DNA of 64,000 bases from an uncultured Pseudomonadota bacterium (GTDB taxonomy: Bacteria; Myxococcota_A; UBA796; GCA-2862545). Under the pieces are notes generated by a model that searched no databases, had not been told where the DNA came from, and was given only the letters and a program-made list of their open reading frames with translations. This document shows positions 50,829-58,750 of the stretch, one piece after another. The position numbers were made by a program, and so were the translations under genes. How positions within the stretch are numbered: position 1 is the first letter of the stretch; the number at the start of each line of letters is the position of its first letter. Location of the stretch: the NCBI GenBank assembly GCA_903861005.1, contig CAIOSP010000181.1:1-64000 (forward strand), written 5' to 3'.

Positions 50829-51902
50829 GTGGCTCGGGCGCTGGGAGCATGGCTCCTGGTCGGCGCCTGTACAGACGCCGCGCCGAGTTCGCACACCACG
50901 GACGCCGCCGGCCCTGGCGCTGTGGACAGCACGCCGGTCGCGCGCTGGAAGGGCGGCAGCCTGACCCGCGACAAGCTCGAAGCCCGGCTGGCGGACGAGC
51001 TGCGCATGATGGACATCCAGTACCGCCTGGAGCGCTACGAGCGCCTGCACGACGCCCTCGACGGCGCGGTGGAGGAGGCGCTGCTGGACGCCGAGGTCAA
51101 GCGCCGCGAGCTCGACAGCCGCGAGGCGCTGTTCGCCGCAGAGGTGGACGCCAAGCTGACCGAGCCCACCGAGGACGAGCTCAAGGCCGAGTTCGCGCGC
51201 TTCGTCGAGCAGGTCCCTGACGCGGAGTTCGAGGCCGCCAAGCCCATCCTGCGCCGCGAGCTGATGGGCATGCGCAAGGACGCGCGCCGCGAGGCGTTCC
51301 TCTCCGAGCTCCGCAAGGCATCGGATCTGGTGATCGACTTCCCGTTCCCGGACCTGCCGCGCGTCAAGGTGCCGATCAACGCCGACGACCCCGCCCTGGG
51401 CTCGCCCGACGCGCCGGTCACCATCGTCGAGTTCGGCGGCTTCCAGTGCTACTACTGCCGACGGGTGAACGACGTCCTGCACCGCGTGGTGGACGCGTAC
51501 CCGGGCAAGGTGCGGCTGGTCTACAAGGACTTCCCGATCGCCGGGCATGACGCCGGTCGACAGGCCGCCGTGGCCGCCCGCTGCGCTGGGGCGCAGAACA
51601 AGTACTGGGAGATGTCGGACGAGCTGCTGGCCAACCAGGGTCGCCTGGAGCGTGACCATCTGGAGGGCTACGCGCGCGACCTGGGCCTGGACCTCGACAC
51701 CTGGCGCACCTGCACAGACGACCCAAGCTGGGACGCCAAGATCGACGCCGGCCTCAAGGACGGCCGCGACGCCGGGGTCACCAGCACGCCCACCTTCTTT
51801 GTGAACGGGCTCATGCTGACCGGCGCGCACTCCTACGACCGCTTCGTCGCGCTGGTGGATCAAGAGCTCGCTGCCGAAGCCAAGACGCCGTCGCGGCCCT
51901 AA
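50829..51902 (+). CDS. DsbA-like thioredoxin lipoprotein with chaperone-like N-terminal helices
   Basis: A 357-residue envelope protein. The signal ALGAWLLVGAC gives a lipobox VGAC. Residues ~40-175 are long charged helices similar to SurA/PpiD N-terminal regions (ARWKGGSLTRDKLEARLADE, FARFVEQVPDAEFEAAKPIL). The C-terminal ~180 residues are a DsbA-type thioredoxin fold with the active site FGGFQCYYCRRV, the cis-Pro region GVTSTPTFFVNG, and VYKDFPIAGH. It probably acts in disulfide exchange on periplasmic proteins. I set the start at GTG 50829; an ATG at 50784 would add 15 residues before the signal. Neither start has a strong ribosome-binding site. Confidence 0.83.
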   Translation: MARALGAWLLVGACTDAAPSSHTTDAAGPGAVDSTPVARWKGGSLTRDKLEARLADELRMMDIQYRLERYERLHDALDGAVEEALLDAEVKRRELDSREALFAAEVDAKLTEPTEDELKAEFARFVEQVPDAEFEAAKPILRRELMGMRKDARREAFLSELRKASDLVIDFPFPDLPRVKVPINADDPALGSPDAPVTIVEFGGFQCYYCRRVNDVLHRVVDAYPGKVRLVYKDFPIAGHDAGRQAAVAARCAGAQNKYWEMSDELLANQGRLERDHLEGYARDLGLDLDTWRTCTDDPSWDAKIDAGLKDGRDAGVTSTPTFFVNGLMLTGAHSYDRFVALVDQELAAEAKTPSRP

Positions 51903-51969
51903 ACGGGCCCCCCGTCGCCGTGCTATTCTCGGCGGGCGCCGCGAACCCTCTCCCGCTCGCCCGTTGGAC

Positions 51970-54900
51970 ATGCCCAAGGTCCCTGCCAACATCGGTCCCT
52001 ACGAGGTCATCCGCCCCATCGCACAGGGCGGCATGGCCGAGGTGTTCGAGGTCGTCGACCCGGACAGCGGCGAGCGCCGCGCGCTCAAGCTCCTCATGGA
52101 GCTCAAGACGTCGGTCAAGCGCTTCAACCGTGAGTTCGAGGCGCTCACCCGGCTGAACCACCCGAGCATCGTCCGGGTGTACCGCTACGGCTTCCACGAG
52201 AGCCACCCGTGGATCTCCATGGAGCTGCTCCAGGGCGTGCAGCTGCAGAGCCGCGTGAAGGACTTTGGCGCGCCCGGCACCACCGAGCGCACCCAGGAGG
52301 TCCTGCGCATCGCGTACTTCCTGGCCAACGCCCTGCAGTACATCCACGACCGCGGCCTGGTGCACCGAGACCTGAAGAGCGCGAACGTGCAGGTGCTCAA
52401 GGACGGCCGCGTGAAGCTGCTGGACTTTGGCACGGCCCATCTGGTCGATCCGCTGGAGCGCATCACGCAGGACGGCGACTTCGTCGGCACATTCAGCTAC
52501 GCCGCGCCCGAGCAGATCGTCGGCAGCAAGATCGACCACCGCGCAGATCTCTACGCGCTGGGCGTGCTGCTCTACCGCATGCTCACCGGCCGCCGTCCGT
52601 TCGCCGCGAACGACCCGCACAAGGTCGCCCACATGCACCTGCACGTGGAGCCTCGGCCCATGCGCGAGGGCACGCCGGAGCTGCCGCAGGCGCTCGACGA
52701 CCTAGTGCTCAAGCTGCTGGCCAAGCAGCGCAAGGACCGCCCCCAGGGCGCGGACGAGGTGGCGTCGGAGCTGGAGCGCATCGCGGGTCGCGCGCTGTCG
52801 CTGCCGGGTCTGGGCATCGCGATCAGCGAAGACCGCTCCTTCGGCCGCGCGCGCGAGCACCGGGCGCTGTGGCAGCGACTCGGCGAGGGCGAGGCGGGTC
52901 GGGTCGCGGTCGTGTACGGCGGCGACGTCGACGAGCGCAGGCGCTTTCTGCTCCAGGTGGGCCAGGACGCGCAGAAGCGAGGTCAGCTGGCCATTGTCGT
53001 GCGCCCCGCGGGCGAGCCGGCCACGCACCTGGCGCGCGCGCTCGCCGCGTGGATCCAGGGCGACGACGAGCAGGCTGGCGTGCTGCGCGAGCTGCTCCTG
53101 GGCGCCGACGGCTCGTCGCGGGCCACGCTCGTCGAGTCGATGCGCCGCGTGATCCCCGATCTGGTTGCCCGCTTGGTCATGCAGGAGACGGAGACGGTTC
53201 TGGGTGTGGAGGAGGCGCCGCACTGCGACGCCGCCGCGCTCGACCTGATCTCGCTGCTGGTCAAGGAGGCGGTCTCTCGCGGCGCCAAGCTGTCGGTCGT
53301 CGTCACCACGGAGCGCCTGCGCGCCGACGGCGTCGACGCGGTCACCAGCGTCGCGTCCGAGGTGACGCACATCCGGATGAACCCGCTCGACACGCGCGGC
53401 ACGGCGATCGCGGTCGGCCACTTGCTGCACCGTCGCCCCGCGCCCCCTGAGGCCGCGCGGCGCATCCAGCAGGCCACCGGCGGGCACCCGTCGTTGATCG
53501 AGGTCGCCGTGCGCGACATGGTCGCCGCGGGCCTGCTCACTGTGCGCGACGACGACGTGAACCGCGTGGAGTGGCCGCCTGAGGAGCAGATATCCACCGA
53601 CGTGAACCGTGGCGCCCACGACACGCTGGACACCCGCCTGGCCGCGGTGCCGGTGGCGTGGCGCTCGGTGCTTGAGGTGCTCGACGTCCTCGGCGGCAGC
53701 GCGCATCGCGCCGATCTCGCCAGCGCGCTGGGCCAGACCGAGGCGCAGATCGAGTCGGTGGTCGCCGACATGCTCGACGAGGACCTGCTGATGGTGCCGG
53801 ACGGCGATCCGGACATGGTCAAGGGCGTCGACACGCTGCTCATCCGCTACGTGGGCGCGTCCACCTCGCCGCTGCGTCGCGCGGCGATCGAGCACGTCGT
53901 GGCCGACTTCGTCGAGCGCATGCCGCCGTCGGAGCGCAACGTGCGCCTGCTGCTGGACGTGGGCCGGTCGAGCTCGGCGGTGGAGCGCGGCGTGCGCGTG
54001 GCGCGCGAGCTGGTCGCCCATGGCGAGCCCGCGCAGGCCGCGGAGCTGCTCGAAGCGCTCCGCGCGCACGCCGATCACCCCGGCCTGCCGGCCACGGTCC
54101 GCATCGAATTCCACCTGCTGTTCAGCGAGGCCGTGCACCGGGTCAAGCCGATGGACGCCCGCGCGGTGCGCGCGCTGGAGGCCGCCGAGAAACTGGCGAC
54201 CGACGACGCGTGGCGTGCGCGCGTGCGCTTGGGTCAGGCCGAACAGCAGCGCGCGATCGGTCACTACTCCAACCACCGCCGCTTCCTGATGGACGCGTGG
54301 GAGCTGCTGGAGCACTCCGAGGAGCGCAAGCTCAAGGCGCGCGTGGCGCTGGAGCTGGGCCACAGCCACGTGTACGGCGCGCAGATCCCGCAGGCGCGCA
54401 CCTGGTACGACAACGCGCTGGAAGGCGCCAACCAAGTTGCCGACCGCGAGGTCATCGAGCTCGCGCGGGTCGGCTTGGCCACCATGTCGCTCGCGCAGGG
54501 CAACGTGGAGGAGGCCGAGGTCATCTTCGAGGAGATCTCGCACACCCGCGCGTCGGACAGCCACGCGCCGGACGCGCGCTGGCTCGCGGTGGCCGGGTGG
54601 GGTCAGGCGCTGCGTCGCCAGGGCCGCTTCTCCGAGGCGTTCCCCATGCTCCAGGCCGCGCTCGCCGAGGCCCGCGACGCGCAGGCGATCACGTCCTGGT
54701 CGGCGCTCGCGTTCACGGCCGCCAGCTGCGAGCTGGACCTGATGCGCTTGGGTCGCGCGCAGGAGATCATCGAGGAGCTGGCCGCCGCGCTGGGTCCGGG
54801 CGAGCGCCTGCACCTCCGCCTGGAGACACGCCTGTTCCAGGGTCGCGTGGGTCTGGCCTCGGGGCAGCCGGTCGCCGCGTCCTTCCTGTTGGAAGAGACC

Positions 54901-55392
54901 GTCGGTCAGGCCGAGAAGGCTGGCCTGGTGCTGATCGCCGAGACCGCGCGCGCGCTGCTCGCGAGCGCGCGGTGGGCGCTCGGCATGGAGGAGGAGGGCC
55001 GCGGCCTCTACCAGAAGGCGCTGCTCGGCCTGATGAGCACCGGCGACGCGCTGTCGCTGTCTGACGCGGTCGTCGCGCGCGCGCGCGCGCTGGGCTCGAC
55101 CGAAGACCCGACCAAGGCGTTTAAGCTGGTGCGGCGCCTGCTCAACCGCTCGGCGCTGCAACCGCTCTACGTCGAGAGCCTGATGTCGGAGCTGCGCTGG
55201 CACACGTCGCACAACGAAGCGACGCTCGCGCGCCAGAGCCTGCGTGAGGTGCAGACCGCGCTCAACCGGATGGCGTCCAAGCAGAGCCTGATCGAGCAGG
55301 CCACGCTGCGCGTCCACCCGTGGGCGCACGAGATGCTGCGCGCGAGTGAGAGCCTGCCCGCGGCACCCCCGCCCGCGCCGACCCAGGGATGA
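51970..55392 (+). CDS. Ser/Thr protein kinase - degenerate ATPase - TPR protein (kinase D)
   Basis: An 1140-residue protein of the same architecture as the 5-15 kb kinases. The kinase domain (about residues 8-270) has IAQGGMAEVFEV, RALKLLMEL, HRDLKSANVQ and LLDFGTAHL, all intact. Where the relatives have Walker A, this protein reads VVYGGDVDERRRFLL (about 312-326), with no GKS/T, so the ATPase module is probably inactive. The C-terminal ~550 residues are TPR-like (ALELGHSHVYGAQIPQARTW, then GLATMSLAQGNVEEAEVIF). ATG 51970 is two codons after a possible TTG start. Its stop overlaps the start of the first bPH2 gene (ATGA), which couples a kinase to two membrane proteins. Confidence 0.88.
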   Translation: MPKVPANIGPYEVIRPIAQGGMAEVFEVVDPDSGERRALKLLMELKTSVKRFNREFEALTRLNHPSIVRVYRYGFHESHPWISMELLQGVQLQSRVKDFGAPGTTERTQEVLRIAYFLANALQYIHDRGLVHRDLKSANVQVLKDGRVKLLDFGTAHLVDPLERITQDGDFVGTFSYAAPEQIVGSKIDHRADLYALGVLLYRMLTGRRPFAANDPHKVAHMHLHVEPRPMREGTPELPQALDDLVLKLLAKQRKDRPQGADEVASELERIAGRALSLPGLGIAISEDRSFGRAREHRALWQRLGEGEAGRVAVVYGGDVDERRRFLLQVGQDAQKRGQLAIVVRPAGEPATHLARALAAWIQGDDEQAGVLRELLLGADGSSRATLVESMRRVIPDLVARLVMQETETVLGVEEAPHCDAAALDLISLLVKEAVSRGAKLSVVVTTERLRADGVDAVTSVASEVTHIRMNPLDTRGTAIAVGHLLHRRPAPPEAARRIQQATGGHPSLIEVAVRDMVAAGLLTVRDDDVNRVEWPPEEQISTDVNRGAHDTLDTRLAAVPVAWRSVLEVLDVLGGSAHRADLASALGQTEAQIESVVADMLDEDLLMVPDGDPDMVKGVDTLLIRYVGASTSPLRRAAIEHVVADFVERMPPSERNVRLLLDVGRSSSAVERGVRVARELVAHGEPAQAAELLEALRAHADHPGLPATVRIEFHLLFSEAVHRVKPMDARAVRALEAAEKLATDDAWRARVRLGQAEQQRAIGHYSNHRRFLMDAWELLEHSEERKLKARVALELGHSHVYGAQIPQARTWYDNALEGANQVADREVIELARVGLATMSLAQGNVEEAEVIFEEISHTRASDSHAPDARWLAVAGWGQALRRQGRFSEAFPMLQAALAEARDAQAITSWSALAFTAASCELDLMRLGRAQEIIEELAAALGPGERLHLRLETRLFQGRVGLASGQPVAASFLLEETVGQAEKAGLVLIAETARALLASARWALGMEEEGRGLYQKALLGLMSTGDALSLSDAVVARARALGSTEDPTKAFKLVRRLLNRSALQPLYVESLMSELRWHTSHNEATLARQSLREVQTALNRMASKQSLIEQATLRVHPWAHEMLRASESLPAAPPPAPTQG

Positions 55393-55877
55393 GCGACGCA
55401 CCGATGCACTGGCAGACCCTGCCCCCGCGTGCGCGCACCATGTTCCACCTGGCCTCGCTCGCGCGGTTCGGCCTGTTCTGGTTGCCGGTCACGGCGGTCG
55501 GCACGGTCGCGCTGGCGTCGGTGTGGGCGTGGACCTACGCGATGGCGCTGGGTGGCCTGTGGATCGCGTTTCAGCTGCTGCTCGCGCTGTGGCTGCCCGC
55601 GCTCGCGTGGAGCCGGTGGGCGTGGCTGATCCGCGAGCGGGACCTGATGATCGCGTCAGGCGTGATCTTCCGCTCGGTGATGTCGATCCCGTTGTCGCGC
55701 GTGCAGCACGTCGACGTGCAGCAGGGGCCGCTGGAGCGCGTGTTCGGGTTGGCGCGCGTGAACATCTACACGGCGAGCGGGTCCGGCGCAGACGGCGTGA
55801 TCCCCGGCATTGAGCTCGCGGACGCCGAGGCGCTGCGCGACCGGCTGGTGCGGGTGGAAGGCGATGCAGGCGTCTGA
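55389..55877 (+). CDS. bPH2-domain membrane protein (YdbS-like)
   Basis: A 162-residue protein with two membrane helices (about residues 28-75) and one bacterial PH domain of the YdbS type (WLIRERDLMIASGVIFRSV, then IPLSRVQHVDVQQGPLERVF and GLARVNIYTASG). It is translationally coupled to kinase D upstream and overlaps the YdbT-like gene downstream by 14 bp. In Bacillus, YdbS and YdbT form a pair that affects resistance to envelope peptides; the role here is unknown. Confidence 0.88.
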   Translation: MSDAPMHWQTLPPRARTMFHLASLARFGLFWLPVTAVGTVALASVWAWTYAMALGGLWIAFQLLLALWLPALAWSRWAWLIRERDLMIASGVIFRSVMSIPLSRVQHVDVQQGPLERVFGLARVNIYTASGSGADGVIPGIELADAEALRDRLVRVEGDAGV

Positions 55878-57345
55878 GTCGGACGACCTGACGCTGGAGG
55901 CGGGCGCCGAGCCGATCGACGCGGGCGACGCCGAACCCTGGCGCATGCTCCACCCGGCGTCGCTGCTGGTGAACCTGGTGCCGCGCGCCTGGGCGGTGGT
56001 GCGGCAGCTGTGGCCCTTCCTGCTGGTGGCCCTCGCGGGCGAGACGGCGGGCGGGCAGTCGGTGTTCGACCTGTCCTTCATCGTGTTCTTCTTCTTGATC
56101 GCGGTCGCGAACACCGTGGTCCACTTCGCGACGCTCCGCTACCGCGTGGCCGGCGGCCGGCTGGAGATCCGCAGCGGCCTGCTGAGCACCAACCGCCGCG
56201 TGGTCGCGCCGCGCGCCGTGCAGAACATCGAGCTGGTGCGAAACATCTTCCACCGCGCCGCGGGCCTGGTCGAAGTGCGCATCGAGACCGCGAGCGGCGA
56301 GGAGGTCGAGGGCCTCTTGTCGGCGCTGACGGTGGAGGAGGGCAACCGCCTGGTCGCGGCGCTGTCGCGCGCGCGTCGCGCGGCCCCGCAGACCGACGTC
56401 TCACCGGTGCTCGCGCACAATGACCTCAACGATCTGGTGCTGTTTGGCGCCGCCGGGACGCGTGTGGGCGCGGCGCTCATGGCGCTCGGCCTGCTGACCG
56501 ACTGGGCCGGCCTGCTCGACCCCAAGGGCCAGCAGGACCTGGGCCGTCAGTTCGGCGTGCTGGGCATGGCGCTGTTGTTCCTGGCGCTGCTCGGCGGCGC
56601 GTGGGTGTTTGGGATCGTGAGCGCGGTCATCCGCCACCATGGCTTCACGCTCAGCCTGTCGGGCGACGCGCTGGTGGCGGAGGAGGGCTTCTTCACCCGG
56701 CGGCGCGTCGAGCTCCCCCGACACAAGGTCCAGCTGGTCGACTGGAGCGAGCCTTGGATCCGCAGGCTGTTCGGGTTCGGGTCGATGACGGTCGAGTCGG
56801 CGTCAACCCGCGCGGGCGTGGGCGGGACCGAGCGTTCGCTCGCGTTCGTGCCGGTGATTCGGCCTGACGACGCGCTGCACCTGGTCGGTCAGGCGCTTCC
56901 CGGCCTGGACGTGCCGATGGACGCGTCGGTCTGGTCGCGGGCGGACGTTCGCGCGCGCACGCGGGCGTTAGCGATCGGCGGGTTGCAGTCGGTCATGATG
57001 TGGGTCGCGGCGGCCGTCATGGGCTTTGGGTGGGCGTCCGCGCTGCTGATCGTGGGCAGCGTGCTGCCGGTGGTCGGCGCGTGGTTCGACTGGTCGGCGC
57101 AGCGTTGGGCGGTGTCTGAGCGCTACGTGGTGTCCCGTCGCGGCTTCTTCGACCGGCAGACCACCGTGGTGGCGCGCGATCGCATCCAGTCCGTGCAGAT
57201 CGTGCAGGGCCCGATCCTCGTTCAGATGGGCCTTGCGCAGATCGTCCTGCGGGTGGCCGGGAGCGCGGTGCTGCTGCCGATGTTGGACGCGGACGCCGCC
57301 GTCGAGCTGGCGAACCTGCTGTCGTTTAAGGCCGGACGGTCGTAG
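55864..57345 (+). CDS. Multi-bPH2 membrane protein (YdbT-like)
   Basis: A 493-residue protein with about six membrane segments arranged in pairs and three bPH2 modules. The first is LRYRVAGGRLEIRSGLLSTN with VQNIELVRNIFHRAAGL. The second is SLSGDALVAEEGFFTRRRVE with HKVQLVDWSEPWIRRLFG. The third is AVSERYVVSRRGFFDRQTTV with DRIQSVQIVQGP. This is the normal YdbT plan. The start at 55864 overlaps the YdbS-like gene; the frame is open earlier only inside that gene. The 3' end overlaps rlmJ convergently by 20 bp. Confidence 0.88.
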   Translation: MQASESDDLTLEAGAEPIDAGDAEPWRMLHPASLLVNLVPRAWAVVRQLWPFLLVALAGETAGGQSVFDLSFIVFFFLIAVANTVVHFATLRYRVAGGRLEIRSGLLSTNRRVVAPRAVQNIELVRNIFHRAAGLVEVRIETASGEEVEGLLSALTVEEGNRLVAALSRARRAAPQTDVSPVLAHNDLNDLVLFGAAGTRVGAALMALGLLTDWAGLLDPKGQQDLGRQFGVLGMALLFLALLGGAWVFGIVSAVIRHHGFTLSLSGDALVAEEGFFTRRRVELPRHKVQLVDWSEPWIRRLFGFGSMTVESASTRAGVGGTERSLAFVPVIRPDDALHLVGQALPGLDVPMDASVWSRADVRARTRALAIGGLQSVMMWVAAAVMGFGWASALLIVGSVLPVVGAWFDWSAQRWAVSERYVVSRRGFFDRQTTVVARDRIQSVQIVQGPILVQMGLAQIVLRVAGSAVLLPMLDADAAVELANLLSFKAGRS

Positions 57346-58177
57346 CGAGCGTGCGCATCGACCAGCGGCCGTCGTGGGTGGCCATGCGCGCGCCCAGCAC
57401 TGCGGCCGCTGCGTGAAGCTCGACCACCACCGACTCCGGCGCGCCGATCAGCAACACGCCGCTGCCGTTGAGCGCGCGACGCTCGATCTCCATGGGCGTG
57501 ACCACCAGATCGATCGCGACGAACGGGACGCCGGCGGCGCGCAGACGGTCGTGGAGCGCGTTCGGGCGGGCCCAACGCTTGACCGGGTACCACAGCAGCA
57601 CGCGCGTGAGCTTGCTCTTGGCCACCACCGCGGCGATCACGTCCGTGGTGGTCTGCCACTCGTCCTTGGCGGCGAACGGCGGGTCGATCACCAGGGTGCT
57701 CGGCGTGGTGGGGAGTACGTCCATCACGCGCCAGCCGTCGCCGTGGACGATGCGCGCGCGGGTGTCGCCGGCGACCGCGCGACGCAGGGCCGCGACTGCC
57801 TGGTCGCTCTTCTCGTGCAGGATCATTCGCCCGTCGCGGGGGAGCGCGTCGAGCGAGAACATGGGCGAGCCCGGGTAGAAGCGATCGTGGCCGCGGGAGA
57901 GGCGGCGCAGGCGGCTGAGCCAGCGGTCGACGCCCGTGGAGCCCGTGGCACCCTCACGGGTCGCAGAGGCGGCGACGGCGCCGACGCCCGCGGTCCACTC
58001 GCCGGTGCTGCCCAGCGCGTAGGCGCCTTCGCCCGCGTGGGTCTCCAGCACCGTCTCGTCCTCGCGGGCGTGGTGCAGCAACGACAGCAGGGCGACGTGC
58101 TTCCACACGTCACCATGGTTGCCAGCGTGGTAACGATGGTCGTAGACGAGGCCGGTGTCGGAGGGCTGTTCAGGCAT
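57326..58177 (-). CDS. rlmJ: 23S rRNA (adenine-2030-N6)-methyltransferase RlmJ
   Basis: A 283-residue SAM-dependent methyltransferase, near the E. coli length of 280. The N-terminus DHRYHAGNHGDVWKHVAL is the family signature, ETHAGEGAY is the SAM-binding loop, and LVIDPPFAAKDEW holds the catalytic DPPF motif. MEIERRALNGSGVLLIGAP near the end is also typical. The start ATG at 58177 shares bases with the start of the divergent SRPBCC gene. RlmJ is best known from gamma-proteobacteria, and its presence here is worth noting. Confidence 0.93.
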   Translation of the reverse strand: MPEQPSDTGLVYDHRYHAGNHGDVWKHVALLSLLHHAREDETVLETHAGEGAYALGSTGEWTAGVGAVAASATREGATGSTGVDRWLSRLRRLSRGHDRFYPGSPMFSLDALPRDGRMILHEKSDQAVAALRRAVAGDTRARIVHGDGWRVMDVLPTTPSTLVIDPPFAAKDEWQTTTDVIAAVVAKSKLTRVLLWYPVKRWARPNALHDRLRAAGVPFVAIDLVVTPMEIERRALNGSGVLLIGAPESVVVELHAAAAVLGARMATHDGRWSMRTLATTVRP

Positions 58178-58727
58178 GGCGGTGCGCAAGCTTATCGTGT
58201 GGACGGTGATCGACGCTCCCCTAGATGTGCTGGGGAACGCGATGACAGACGCACGCGCGCTCGCCAAGGACGTCCCGCCGCCGCTTTGGTGGCGCGCGGA
58301 AGATCCAGATGCGCTGACGGCGGCGTGGCGCGCGGGGGCTCTGGGGCGCTTTGAGGTGGTCGGCGGGGCCGGGCCGGTGTCGCGCGCCTGGAACACCGAG
58401 ATCACCGACGGCGTGCCCGGCATGCGGGTCACCACGCGGGGCTCGCTGACGGGCGTGGGGTCGTGGGTCCACCGTCGCCACCTGGAGCGGGCGATCGGCG
58501 GGCGCGTGCGCATGGTGGACGAGGTCGTGTTCGTGGCGCCGCGGGGCGTGGTCGACGTGCTGACCGCGCTGGCCCGTCGCGGGCTGGTCGGCGTGCACCG
58601 CGCGATCACCGCGCGCACCGGCGGCCAGGGCAAAGAGATCGGCTGCTATCGCGTGTATCGCCTGTCGCAGGCCAACGCGGAGCACGCGCAGGATGCGCTC
58701 GCGGGCGGGCCGGACGTGGTCGCATGA
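58176..58727 (+). CDS. SRPBCC-like small-molecule-binding protein
   Basis: A 183-residue soluble protein. The first strand and helix (VWTVIDAPLDVLGNAMTDAR), the beta-strands FEVVGGAGPVSRAWNTEI and RVRMVDEVVFVAP, and the long C-terminal helix suggest the START/polyketide-cyclase (SRPBCC) fold. The match is by pattern only. The assigned ATG at 58176 overlaps the rlmJ start codon on the other strand; GTG at 58182 or 58197 may be the true start. A lipoprotein gene starts 23 bp downstream. Confidence 0.6.
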   Translation: MAVRKLIVWTVIDAPLDVLGNAMTDARALAKDVPPPLWWRAEDPDALTAAWRAGALGRFEVVGGAGPVSRAWNTEITDGVPGMRVTTRGSLTGVGSWVHRRHLERAIGGRVRMVDEVVFVAPRGVVDVLTALARRGLVGVHRAITARTGGQGKEIGCYRVYRLSQANAEHAQDALAGGPDVVA

Positions 58728-58750
58728 GCTTGGGTCGCAAGGAGATCGGG

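Noticed and set aside
52702-55401. 899-codon open frame on the - strand opposite kinase D
   Set aside because: Same kind of antisense shadow; no domain, composition dominated by Arg, His, Gln and Val.
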